From positions 310,001 to 374,000 of the forward strand of contig DASXOB010000022.1 of the NCBI GenBank assembly GCA_036494545.1: a stretch of DNA of 64,000 nt. Reading direction: 5' to 3'. Within the stretch, counting starts at the first letter, position 1, and the number at the start of each line of letters is the position of its first letter. The stretch is from JAICXG01 sp036494545 (GTDB lineage: Bacteria; Verrucomicrobiota; Verrucomicrobiia; Chthoniobacterales; UBA10450). The translations under genes and the position numbers were made by a program. Below are positions 55,101 to 63,719 of this stretch, piece by piece. The notes beneath the pieces are model-generated. The model was not told where the DNA came from. It searched no databases and saw only the letters and a program-made list of their open reading frames with translations.

Positions 55101-55772
55101 CTAACCCGCGCTGGCAAGTGCTGGATTGCTTTGCCATTTGTTAGGTTGAGCGCGTTGCAGGTGCACCCGTAAGTGTGTTTGTAATTCCGTCGCCGCCCAA
55201 TCGAGCTGCGACAGCCACCAGCGGTTTTCCAGCATCAATTTCCATTGCGCGCTGCTGATCAGGCTACAGGGCGTAAGCGCGAGGAGCGCAGTCGGTGCCG
55301 GCTCGATGAGACGTTGCAGACGATACCAGTTGCTCGACGGAATCCGGCGCAGTTCTGCGAGCGGATGGAGCACCAGATCAAGAATCAGGAGGGGAAAATT
55401 GCCGTCGCGCAAAAGCAGATCCGCTGCCTGCATCGCTTCGTTCGCCTGATGACAACGGATCCAAAGGAGATGCCGCAAAGCTGTCGCCGCGATCGATTGG
55501 GGATCGAATGAATCGCGTCCGTCGATAAGAGCGAGAAAATAGCGCTCGCCTGCTGCACGGTGCAGGAGAGCGGCAATGAGCGATGCAGACCCACCATTGC
55601 CGGGAGGACTAATCAATTCGGTGATCGCGCCTTTCGTTAGGCCGCCATTCAGGAGAGAATCGAGATTGGTAATGCCGGTAGCAAGTTGATTTGCCGGCGA
55701 AACGATTTCCTGCGGGAAACGTTCTGCCAGGAGTTTGCGCAGATCGATAATCTTGCTCCTGACCATGACCAA
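55101..55772 (-). CDS. imuA: ImuA-like SOS mutagenesis protein
   Basis: 223 residues, RecA-related fold. QLATGITNLDSLLNGGLTKG and AITELISPPGNGGSASLIAA match the ImuA/SulA-like family; the Walker A loop lacks the Lys (GNGGSAS), as is common in ImuA. With ImuB and DnaE2 it forms an error-prone translesion synthesis complex after DNA damage. A LexA-type operator sits 21-35 bases upstream of its start. dnaE2 is not in the window. Confidence 0.75.
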   Translation of the reverse strand: MVMVRSKIIDLRKLLAERFPQEIVSPANQLATGITNLDSLLNGGLTKGAITELISPPGNGGSASLIAALLHRAAGERYFLALIDGRDSFDPQSIAATALRHLLWIRCHQANEAMQAADLLLRDGNFPLLILDLVLHPLAELRRIPSSNWYRLQRLIEPAPTALLALTPCSLISSAQWKLMLENRWWLSQLDWAATELQTHLRVHLQRAQPNKWQSNPALASAG

Positions 55773-55793
55773 GAATGAGACTTTTGGAACACA

Positions 55794-55807
55794 TGTTCAA
55801 GAGAACA
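55794..55807. promoter_or_regulatory. LexA-binding (SOS) box upstream of imuA
   Basis: TGTTC-AAGA-GAACA, an exact match to the TGTTC-N4-GAACA palindrome reported for verrucomicrobial LexA. An overlapping second palindrome GAACACATGTTC (55788-55799, the GAAC-N4-GTTC type) abuts it. Placed just before imuA, where repression by LexA and induction by DNA damage would be expected. Confidence 0.8.
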
Positions 55808-55818
55808 TTATTTAGGGT

Positions 55819-57756
55819 TTATCCGCTGGGATTTAGCAATCGCGTCTTCGCCTCCTCCGGCAACGACGAACTTGTAATCCAGGTCGAAGCGTTGCGCGGG
55901 TCGGCCTTGAGCCAGGCGCGAGCGCTCGCTTCCAGTTGGCTGTTGCGCAAGGTCTCATCCCCAATCGTCGCGGCCCATTGGACCGCGCTTTGCGGATCGG
56001 AAGCGCTGAGCCGTGTGGTAAAAGCGCTGACTGCCTGATCGCGTGAGGGACCGGCTCCGAGACCCGCCAGCCAATTCGACGCCGCTACGGGATCGTTTTT
56101 GCTCCAGGAGTTGATCAACGTTTCGAAGACCTGCTCACGAGTTTGTCCTTCGGGAAAGGAAGCGGCCCATGCGCTTGCCGCTCCCGGATCACTCGAAATC
56201 CATTGCGAGATGACGCTATTAGCCGCGACGATCTGCGCTTCGCCGGAAAGTCGCGAGGTCATTTGCGCGGCTTTGGCAGGATCGTTCTCAGCTACGACCG
56301 AAATGATGTTCGGCAGAATCGCACTACGTGCCGCAGAATCGCCCAAATCTTGCGCCCAATTCAGCGCGGCTTGTGGATCGCTCTGTGCCCATTCGCGCGA
56401 AATATTGGCCAGTAGATTGCGTTGCGTGTCGCCATTACTGTTCGTTAGGGCATAGTCCGCCGCGGCGGCTGGATCGGATTCACTCCATTGCGCGATGACC
56501 GGATTGAGGGCGTTGGTGCGTGCCGCGCCCTCGGGAAGTTTTTCTGCCCAGGTTAGGGCGGTTTGGATATCAGCGGTGGCCAGCTGACGCGCGATCGATT
56601 GCGCCGCCTGTTCTTGTGTTTGGCCTGCCGGTAGTCCGGCGACATAAGAGCCGGCCGCTTGTGGATCAATTTGCGCCCAACTTGAAAGAACGGTTTGCAC
56701 GGCACGTTGTTGCCCTTCGCCCGCAGGCAATTGCTGGGTCCAATCGAGCGCGGCTTGCGGATCGTTCTGTGCCCACTGGCGAGCAATGTTGGCTGCGGCT
56801 CGATCGCGTGTTGGACCGATGGGAAGAGCCGTAAGAGAACTGGCGGCGAGCTCCGGATTTTGGCTCGCCCAGGCAGAGAGAACGGTTTGCACGGCGGTGT
56901 CGTGTGATGTGCCGGCGGGCAGCCCATTTGCCCAGGAGAAGGCAGCTTGGCCGTCGCTGTTCGCCCAAGTGGAAGCGACGATCTGCAGCGCAGCGTCGTG
57001 ACCTGCACCGGGTGGAAGGAGAGCGGCACGTTGCGCGGCCGCAACCGGATCGTTTGTCGTCCAGCGGGAAAAAATCGGCCAGTAATAACTCTGCTGACCG
57101 CTACCCGTGGCGGGCAGACTTTGTAGAATTCCGAGAGCAGCCGCGGGATCGGTCTCGGCTAATGAGGAGACGACGGCTTGTAACGCGCGCTCTCGGTCCT
57201 GTCCGGGCGGAAGCTGTTGGGCCCAAGCGCGCGCGGCGTCGGCGTCCCTTTCCGCCCACGAGCGCACGGCGGCGACCACCGTCATTTTGCGATCGGCCGG
57301 GCTGCCGTTGCTTTGCGCATAGGCGAGAGCGGCCTGTGGCTGAAAATCCGCCCAATGCGAAATGAGCAGAGCGACGTAGAGCGATTTCTCGCGCTGGTTA
57401 GGCACACGCTGGAATGCATCGAGGATCGGACGCATCTGACTGGGATCGAGCGAGTCGATCAGTCTGCTCGCCTCCAAATAGCCGCGTCGATCGGAGGGTT
57501 GCATCATCGCGGACTTCAGTTTCGCGATCAACGCCTCTGTGCTTATCGGCTCGGTCGACTCACTGGCGGCGTCTGTCGCCGACAACAAAACCGGCTGTGA
57601 GTGGGAGGAACGAAGCTTGGCCGACAGGTCGCGTGACGAAAGCGGATTACGCAGCCGGGAAAACTCCGTTCTTGTTATCGTCTGACGTCCGGCAATGAAA
57701 CCAGCGAGAAACGAGATTATCACGCCCAGCACGACGGCGAGAGCAGCGCGTTTCAT
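55819..57756 (-). CDS. Long WAxxDPxAA repeat protein, membrane-anchored
   Basis: 645 residues. An N-terminal TM or signal anchor (AALAVVLGVIISFLAGFIAG), about 100 less regular residues, then about 14 tandem units of 33-36 residues from about residue 125 to the end. Typical unit: W-A-x-x-D-P-x-A-A-x-x-W-A-x-x-L-P-x-G-x-x-R, followed by x-x-A-x-x-x-V-x-x-x-W. Two helices per unit are likely (HEAT/TPR-like solenoid). No enzyme motif. It may bind proteins in the periplasm. No named family is known to me; similar repeats are seen in Verrucomicrobia/Planctomycetes. No operon partner is evident. Confidence 0.75.
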   Translation of the reverse strand: MKRAALAVVLGVIISFLAGFIAGRQTITRTEFSRLRNPLSSRDLSAKLRSSHSQPVLLSATDAASESTEPISTEALIAKLKSAMMQPSDRRGYLEASRLIDSLDPSQMRPILDAFQRVPNQREKSLYVALLISHWADFQPQAALAYAQSNGSPADRKMTVVAAVRSWAERDADAARAWAQQLPPGQDRERALQAVVSSLAETDPAAALGILQSLPATGSGQQSYYWPIFSRWTTNDPVAAAQRAALLPPGAGHDAALQIVASTWANSDGQAAFSWANGLPAGTSHDTAVQTVLSAWASQNPELAASSLTALPIGPTRDRAAANIARQWAQNDPQAALDWTQQLPAGEGQQRAVQTVLSSWAQIDPQAAGSYVAGLPAGQTQEQAAQSIARQLATADIQTALTWAEKLPEGAARTNALNPVIAQWSESDPAAAADYALTNSNGDTQRNLLANISREWAQSDPQAALNWAQDLGDSAARSAILPNIISVVAENDPAKAAQMTSRLSGEAQIVAANSVISQWISSDPGAASAWAASFPEGQTREQVFETLINSWSKNDPVAASNWLAGLGAGPSRDQAVSAFTTRLSASDPQSAVQWAATIGDETLRNSQLEASARAWLKADPRNASTWITSSSLPEEAKTRLLNPSG

Positions 57757-57824
57757 AAAAAAGAAGTTATCCGAAGAAGGCGCGCGTCCAATTCAATCGA
57801 ACGACGAAAGGCGGCCGGTGAAGA

Positions 57825-59807
57825 TCATAGAATCTTGACCGGACAAGAGGGTAACGCTTTCAGAAAAGCACGCCCGTAGATCTTGGTCACAACCCGATTG
57901 TCCAGGATCACGACAATACCGCGATCGCTTTTTGTACGGATCAAACGGCCGACCCCCTGGCGGAATTTCAGGATCGCTTCCGGCAGGGAATATTCCGTAA
58001 AGGCGTCCCCACCGCGCGCTTCGATTAGCTCGAGCTTCGCTTCTATAAGCGGATGATCGGGCACGGCGAAGGGTAGTCGCGTGATGATGACGTTCGAAAG
58101 CGCGTCGCCTGGCACATCCACGCCCATCCAGAAACTATCGGTCCCAAAAAGCACGCTGCGCGGAGTATTTTTGAACTGATCGAGCAGCTGGCTGCGGGGC
58201 GCACCCTTGCCCTGCACGAGCAGATTCATTTTCTGCCTAACGAAAAACTCGTCCATTTCCTCCGCCAGCTGCTGCATCATGCGGTAGCTGGTGAAGAGAA
58301 CGAAAGCGCGGCCGGAGGTTTCGCCGACGAAGTGCGCGACCCAGTGCGCGAGGGCTGTCGCGTAGCCCTCGTCTCGCGGGTCCGGCATTTTGCGCACGAC
58401 GAAGAGCTTCATCTGCTTTTCGAAGTCGAAGGGACTTCCGAGCTGCAAAGGCTCGGCTTCGTTTGCCCCGATCCTGTTCCGAAAATAAGCGAGGTCCGGC
58501 CGGCCGACGGCCAGCGTGGCGCTTGTCAGGACGCTCGTCGCGTCTTCGCGAAAGAGCATTCGTCGCAGGACGGGCGCAACATCGACTGGGGCAGCGTTCA
58601 AGGTAATGTTCTGCGCTGCCTTTCCGGTGCGTTCCACCCAATAGACATAATCCTCCGCGCTCTGTTGCAGAAAGATGGATATGCCTTCGCGCGTGTCGCG
58701 AATGCGCCGGCCCAGTTCCTGCAGCTCGGACTTGATTTGCTCGTCGTCACTCTGCCGCACGACCTCGATGATGCGGGCCTGCAAAGCGGCAAGACGACCA
58801 GTGATCTGATCTTCGACAAAATCAGCTTCGCGCACGCGATATTCGCGGCCTTTCTTGAAGTTCGAGCGCTCATCGATCGCGTTAAAAAAGCGATCGGTCT
58901 CGTCGACTAACGAAGCCGCCAGCCGCACACCGGCGGCGTCGCGCGTTACGGTAAAAAGTCCTTTTTTCGAGCGCGCGTTGTAGAGCCGCTGAATCGTCGA
59001 GCGCAAGCCGTATTGAGAAATGCCGATCCCGATTTGTCGCTGCGCAGTTTGCTCGAGCGTGTGCGCCTCGTCGAAAATCAGGAAATCGTTAGGAAAAAGA
59101 TATCCTTCCTCCCGTTCCGCCTGTTCCTCGAGGCTGCCGAGGAGCATGAAAAAGAGCGTGTGATTGATCACCACCACATCGGCTGATTGCAACCGGCGGC
59201 GTGCCTGTTGAAAAAAACAGCGCGGATTTTGTCCGCAACTTTTCGCCGTGCAGATGTGCGCTTCGCTGCAAACCTGCGTCCAGACTTTCGGCTCGGGCTC
59301 GACCGGCAGGTCGCTCAACGTGCCGTCCACCGTCGTGCGCCCCCAATCAGCAATCCGCGCCAGTTCGGCCTGCTCGCTGGTGTTGAAAAGATCGTTCGCG
59401 CTTTGCACGGCACGCTGGAGTCGCCGCGGGCAGACATAATTCTGCCGGCCCTTCATCAGCGTCGCCTCGAACTCGATCGGCAGAATCTTTTTCACGATCG
59501 GGATGTCTTTATGCAGCAGTTGTTCCTGCAGATTGATCGTGTGCGTCGAAATGATTGCCTTCTTCTTTTTCTCGACCGCAAAAAGTGTTGCCGGGATCAG
59601 ATATGCGAGTGATTTGCCGACGCCCGTGCCGGCTTCGACCACGAGGTGCCGCTCTTCTTCGAGCGCCTGCGCGACGGCCGCGGCCATGGCCTGTTGCTGA
59701 GGCCGATATTCAAAATTGCGTGCCTTCGCGAGCAGGCCTTCTTCGGCGAAAATGCCTCGCACCCGCTCGACAAAATCGCTCCCGAGGGAATCTTTGAGCG
59801 CAATCAT
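57825..59807 (-). CDS. dinG: DinG/XPD-type ATP-dependent DNA helicase
   Basis: About 660 residues from ATG 59807, with an AGGGGT sequence upstream. Walker A EAGTGVGKSLAYLIPATLF, ISTHTINLQEQLL (motif Ia), FLIFDEAHTLEQTA (DEAH box), and LIRTKSDRGIVVILDNRV (motif VI). Cysteines in CTAKSCGQNPRCFF and near VCPRRL would hold an Fe-S cluster. A 5'-3' helicase that clears R-loops and D-loops. Two CCTAACGA copies (58238, 59086). Confidence 0.88.
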   Translation of the reverse strand: MIALKDSLGSDFVERVRGIFAEEGLLAKARNFEYRPQQQAMAAAVAQALEEERHLVVEAGTGVGKSLAYLIPATLFAVEKKKKAIISTHTINLQEQLLHKDIPIVKKILPIEFEATLMKGRQNYVCPRRLQRAVQSANDLFNTSEQAELARIADWGRTTVDGTLSDLPVEPEPKVWTQVCSEAHICTAKSCGQNPRCFFQQARRRLQSADVVVINHTLFFMLLGSLEEQAEREEGYLFPNDFLIFDEAHTLEQTAQRQIGIGISQYGLRSTIQRLYNARSKKGLFTVTRDAAGVRLAASLVDETDRFFNAIDERSNFKKGREYRVREADFVEDQITGRLAALQARIIEVVRQSDDEQIKSELQELGRRIRDTREGISIFLQQSAEDYVYWVERTGKAAQNITLNAAPVDVAPVLRRMLFREDATSVLTSATLAVGRPDLAYFRNRIGANEAEPLQLGSPFDFEKQMKLFVVRKMPDPRDEGYATALAHWVAHFVGETSGRAFVLFTSYRMMQQLAEEMDEFFVRQKMNLLVQGKGAPRSQLLDQFKNTPRSVLFGTDSFWMGVDVPGDALSNVIITRLPFAVPDHPLIEAKLELIEARGGDAFTEYSLPEAILKFRQGVGRLIRTKSDRGIVVILDNRVVTKIYGRAFLKALPSCPVKIL

Positions 59808-59885
59808 GACCCCTGATAGTACCTCGGGAAGCCGAAATCCGAATCTCGAAATCCGAAACAAATTTGAAGACTTCGAAACAGACCC

Positions 59886-61034
59886 ATGAGGCTTCTTGAT
59901 CGCTACATCATTCGAAATTTTCTCCAGCCCTACGCCTATTGCATTCTCGGCTTCCTCTCGATCTGGCTGATTTTCGATATCAGCGACAACAGCTCGACTA
60001 TTTTCGACGAGCGAGCGCCGTTAGGCTTGGTGGTCCATTTTTATTGGACGCAAATCCCGCAGGTGCTCGTTATTCTCCTGCCGGTCGCGCTCCTCCTCGC
60101 CCTTCTCTTTTCGTTAGGCCGCATGTCACGCTCGAACGAAATCGTCTCCATGCTGACGGCGGGTGTAAGTGTGCCGCGCGTCGTTTTACCCCTGGTTGTC
60201 ATAGCGCTTCTCACTACCGCTGCGACTTTTGCTCTGAACTATTCGTTGGCCGCGCACGCCGAGCTGGCGCGCAAGGAATTCTTCGATCAGGTGAATCGCG
60301 GCGGCCTGCGTGAGGTCGTGATCCGGGGTCAGGTTTTTCGTAACCGGACCGATAATCGCACCTGGTATATCGCCCAGCTGCGGCCGCACTCGAACAAGTT
60401 TTCGGGCGTGCAAATCGTGCAGCAAGACAGGGAGGGAAACATTACTCGCAATTATATTGCCAACGACGCCTTCTACGAGCCGGCAACAAAAAGCTGGCGG
60501 TTGGAGAAAGCCAAAGTGTTGAACTACGACGCCGCCGGGAATATCACCGATGACAAGCTGGTTCCTGCTTTAACCATCACCGGCTGGAGCGAAACACCGT
60601 ATCGTTTGAGCAGTGCCAACGTTCGTCCTGAATTCCTCGGCGTTTCCGAGCTCCAGGATTATTTACGCTTCAATTCCGATTTTCCCGAAACGCTCCTCGC
60701 CCCTTTTCGCACTCAACTTTATTATCACTGGGCGCTTCCCTGGACTTGTTTCGTCGTCGGCATCATGGCCACGCCGCTCGGGATCGGCTTTTCGCGGCGC
60801 GGCATCCTCGCCAGCGTCGCCGTCGCCATCGGACTCGTCTTTGCGATGAATTTTCTCATTCATCTCTTTCTCGCTCTCGGTGAAGGCGATCGTGTCTCGC
60901 CCATCGTCGCCGCCTGGACGCCAAACATTATCTTTTTCCTCATCGGCCTCTATCTCTTGCATCTGCGCGCGACGAATCGCGAGGCGCCGAGCTTTAACCC
61001 GACCGCGCTCTGGCGTAACTTGCGCGCGACATGA
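59886..61034 (+). CDS. LptF/LptG-family lipopolysaccharide permease
   Basis: 382 residues. Six TM helices (three, a periplasmic beta-jellyroll loop, then three). LLDRYIIRNFLQPYAYCILG at the start and LGRMSRSNEIVSMLTAGVSV are typical, and the C-terminal trio includes FVVGIMATPLGIGFSRRGIL. The transporter half that extracts LPS from the inner membrane; LptF versus LptG cannot be decided. A CCTAACGA copy at 60111 encodes Ser-Leu-Gly (TTA Leu). The stop overlaps the next gene as ATGA. Confidence 0.88.
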   Translation: MRLLDRYIIRNFLQPYAYCILGFLSIWLIFDISDNSSTIFDERAPLGLVVHFYWTQIPQVLVILLPVALLLALLFSLGRMSRSNEIVSMLTAGVSVPRVVLPLVVIALLTTAATFALNYSLAAHAELARKEFFDQVNRGGLREVVIRGQVFRNRTDNRTWYIAQLRPHSNKFSGVQIVQQDREGNITRNYIANDAFYEPATKSWRLEKAKVLNYDAAGNITDDKLVPALTITGWSETPYRLSSANVRPEFLGVSELQDYLRFNSDFPETLLAPFRTQLYYHWALPWTCFVVGIMATPLGIGFSRRGILASVAVAIGLVFAMNFLIHLFLALGEGDRVSPIVAAWTPNIIFFLIGLYLLHLRATNREAPSFNPTALWRNLRAT

Positions 61035-61528
61035 ATCCGCTAGGCGAAGAATGGTCGATCCAGCATCGCTCCGACGCATGCTCAGCAACCGGACGTCCTT
61101 TTGCGGAGGGAGAAACATTCTATACTCTGCTCTTTCGCGACGGTGACGGATTTCGACGTCAGGATCTGAGCGAGGAAGCCTGGCGTGAGCGCAACGAAAA
61201 CCTCCAGCCATTTTCTTTTTGGCGTTCGCGTTACGAGCCGCCGCCGCCCGCGCCGCCCGAGCCATTGCCAAAGGAAAACGCCGAGGAACTCTTCCGGCGC
61301 CTTGTAAGTGCCGGCGACAATGCCAACGCCAATGCCTGTTACGTACTCGCCGCGATGCTGGAGCGAAAACGGCTCCTGAAACAGATCCAGATCGAAGAGC
61401 GGGACCGCGCCCGTGTCCTAATCTACGAACATGTCAAGACCGGCGACGTCTTTGTCGTTCCGGATCCGCGAGTACGACTGGATCAGCTTGATAGCGTTCA
61501 GGCCGAGGTGGCGCGATTGCTGCACTAA
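61031..61528 (+). CDS. Conserved hypothetical protein coupled to lptF/G
   Basis: 165 residues. WSIQHRSDACSATGRPFAEG at the N-terminus (Cys-containing, zinc-ribbon-like start), a Pro-rich segment (PPPPAPPEPLPK), then a helical C-terminus with LLKQIQIEERDRARVLIYEH and KTGDVFVVPDP. No family is recognised; similar layouts occur in PVC bacteria. The ATGA overlap with the LPS permease gene suggests related roles, but the function is not known. Confidence 0.6.
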   Translation: MNPLGEEWSIQHRSDACSATGRPFAEGETFYTLLFRDGDGFRRQDLSEEAWRERNENLQPFSFWRSRYEPPPPAPPEPLPKENAEELFRRLVSAGDNANANACYVLAAMLERKRLLKQIQIEERDRARVLIYEHVKTGDVFVVPDPRVRLDQLDSVQAEVARLLH

Positions 61529-61704
61529 GTCACAGAGCCAGGTTTAATCGGCCGCACGTCTCCAGCGCGTCGGGCAAGAAGCTATCACAGACGCGGAACG
61601 CAAGATATCGCCTCGCGACCATTTAGATCCTTCGCCGTCCCATGGTTCAGGGAATGATTGTCATTCGCGATTCGTGATTCTCGTTTGATCATCTATCTTC
61701 CCTG

Positions 61705-62709
61705 ATGCTTTCGTGGTTTTCCGAAGGTAACTTTCCGCTCTATCTCGCGCCGATGGCTGGCGTGTCGGACAAGATTTTCCGGCAACTTTGCAAAGAGCGC
61801 GGGGCCGATGTCCTCGTGACCGAATTCGTCTCGGCGGAAGGTGTTTTCCGCCGCAACGAGCGGACCCGGCGTTACCTCGATTTCGATGAAGTCGAGCGTC
61901 CGTTAGGCGTGCAACTCTTTGGCGGCAATGCCGAGCACATGGCCGAAGCGGCTCGTCAGGTCGTTGATTGGGTTTCGCCAGACTTCATCGATCTCAATTT
62001 TGGCTGTCCGGTGAACAAGGTCGTGGCGAAGAACGGTGGCTCGGCATTGCTCAAGGACTGTCCCTTGCTAGCCAAAGTGACTGAAGCAGTAGTTAAGACA
62101 GCGGCTCCACTGCCGGTTACTGCCAAGATTCGGATCGGTTGGGATGATAACTCGATTAACGCCGTAAGTGTGGCCCGGCTCTTAGAATCGTTAGGTGTAG
62201 CTGCTCTGGCCGTGCATGGCCGGACACGGGCCCAGGGTTACTCGGGTTGCGCTGACTGGGAAATCATCGGCCAGGTCGCGCAAGCGGTTTCGATTCCCGT
62301 GATCGGCAATGGCGATTTGTTTAGCGCCGCAGACGTCGCGAAACGCAAAGCCGAAACCGGCATTGCAGGGGCAATGATCGGGCGCGCCGCAATGAGTTCG
62401 CCATGGATCTTCTCACAGACTAAACATTATCTCGCGACGAGCGAACTTTTGCCTCCGCCCGAACCCGCGGACAAATGGGCGCTCATTCAGCGGCACTGCG
62501 AACTCGCGGTCGAAGAGTGCCGGCGTAACGGCCCCTGTCCGGCAAACGCCGAAGACCTCGCCATGCGTTCGATGCGCGGTCGCCTCATGGCTTATTCGAA
62601 AGGGATGCCGGCGGGCAAAACGTTACGGGAAAAATTTCAGCATGTCCGCTCGTTGGATGAAGTGAACGAGATCGCCACCGAGCATATGGCGACTTCGTTG
62701 CAAAGCTGA
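61705..62709 (+). CDS. dus: tRNA-dihydrouridine synthase (DusB-like)
   Basis: 334 residues. TIM-barrel FMN enzyme: YLAPMAGVSDKIFRQLCKER, FIDLNFGCPVNKVVAKNGG (active-site Cys in the GCP motif), LAVHGRTRAQGYSG and VIGNGDLFSAADVAK. Reduces uridines in the tRNA D-loop. DusB and other Dus branches are close; the overall pattern favours DusB. A CCTAACGA copy lies in frame (62188, Ser-Leu-Gly). Confidence 0.92.
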   Translation: MLSWFSEGNFPLYLAPMAGVSDKIFRQLCKERGADVLVTEFVSAEGVFRRNERTRRYLDFDEVERPLGVQLFGGNAEHMAEAARQVVDWVSPDFIDLNFGCPVNKVVAKNGGSALLKDCPLLAKVTEAVVKTAAPLPVTAKIRIGWDDNSINAVSVARLLESLGVAALAVHGRTRAQGYSGCADWEIIGQVAQAVSIPVIGNGDLFSAADVAKRKAETGIAGAMIGRAAMSSPWIFSQTKHYLATSELLPPPEPADKWALIQRHCELAVEECRRNGPCPANAEDLAMRSMRGRLMAYSKGMPAGKTLREKFQHVRSLDEVNEIATEHMATSLQS

Positions 62710-62759
62710 GGCAAGCAGCGCCAGCGCGAAGAACTTGCCTAACGAGTAAAGAACTCGCG

Positions 62760-63719
62760 CTAGTCGAATTCCCTATGTAGGCGCTTGGGCAGCGCCTCTA
62801 AGAAGTAGGCAACGTCCGGGCGGTAGGAAAACAGAATACTCCCATCATCGACTGGCTTTTCGACCCGCCAGAGCTCGACCGTATCGTGATTCATATCAAC
62901 TGACAAATACTGACCGACGCGCTCATGCGTAATCTCACTGAGTTTTTTGGCATCGTTCGGGAGCAGCTTTATCAATACATTTCCGGCTTGATCGCGGTGG
63001 ACATTCGCGACGGCATACACTGACAAGTGAGGTTGGCGCGCGTCAAACGCATAAGGCTCTCCTTCGATACTTGGGATCATCTCAAAAGCAGGCTGCGGAA
63101 TCAGGAGTCGTTCATGGTTGGGAATGACGTGGGCCGCCGCGTTGCTCACATCGCTCGCCTTTATCGAATCGACGATCGTCTCAAAATCCCTTAATGATGC
63201 CGGCTCCTTCGTAGCCTCACCCCACATGTTGACCTCGACCGTGCATTGCCCTTCGGGGACGAAACTGAAGAGGTGTGTGGTGTTGGAAACTTCCAGCCAC
63301 TGAAGAATCGTGCGGCCGTCGGGACGCATGATGCTTCCTTTTTGGATTATTCCGGCGCGGGTAAAGTTTTCGCCACGCATTTGCTTTAGGTACTCGTCGG
63401 CGATCTTTTCCTGTTCGACGATATCCGCACTTTCCGGGTCGTTGTTGTCCGTTGTTGCAGGTTGCTCGCGCGTCTGTACAGACACTGAAAGCATCGGAAT
63501 GCCCAGCGGTATGCCGCGCTTATTTATGGCACCGACGGCAAATTGGACCGCCTCAAGCCGCTGTTGGGGCTCCGGTTTCCATCGAGGAGGAATTACAAAT
63601 TCAATCTGCCGGTTTTGGCAGGGAAGAACATAAACATCGTCCGTCGTTTTCGGAAGTGATGAACAGCCGACAAGGATTGCGAAAGAAACTACGAGAAAAA
63701 GACTCCTGCGGATGCTCAT
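62760..63719 (-). CDS. Lipoprotein of unknown function
   Basis: 319 residues with a lipoprotein signal (LFLVVSFAILVGC, lipidated Cys). The mature part has no repeats; blocks such as IEFVIPPRWKPEPQQRLEA and TILQWLEVSNTTHLFSFVPE suggest beta-rich domains, and the C-terminal third resembles a second domain. No family is recognised. Convergent with the dus gene. Confidence 0.7.
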   Translation of the reverse strand: MSIRRSLFLVVSFAILVGCSSLPKTTDDVYVLPCQNRQIEFVIPPRWKPEPQQRLEAVQFAVGAINKRGIPLGIPMLSVSVQTREQPATTDNNDPESADIVEQEKIADEYLKQMRGENFTRAGIIQKGSIMRPDGRTILQWLEVSNTTHLFSFVPEGQCTVEVNMWGEATKEPASLRDFETIVDSIKASDVSNAAAHVIPNHERLLIPQPAFEMIPSIEGEPYAFDARQPHLSVYAVANVHRDQAGNVLIKLLPNDAKKLSEITHERVGQYLSVDMNHDTVELWRVEKPVDDGSILFSYRPDVAYFLEALPKRLHREFD

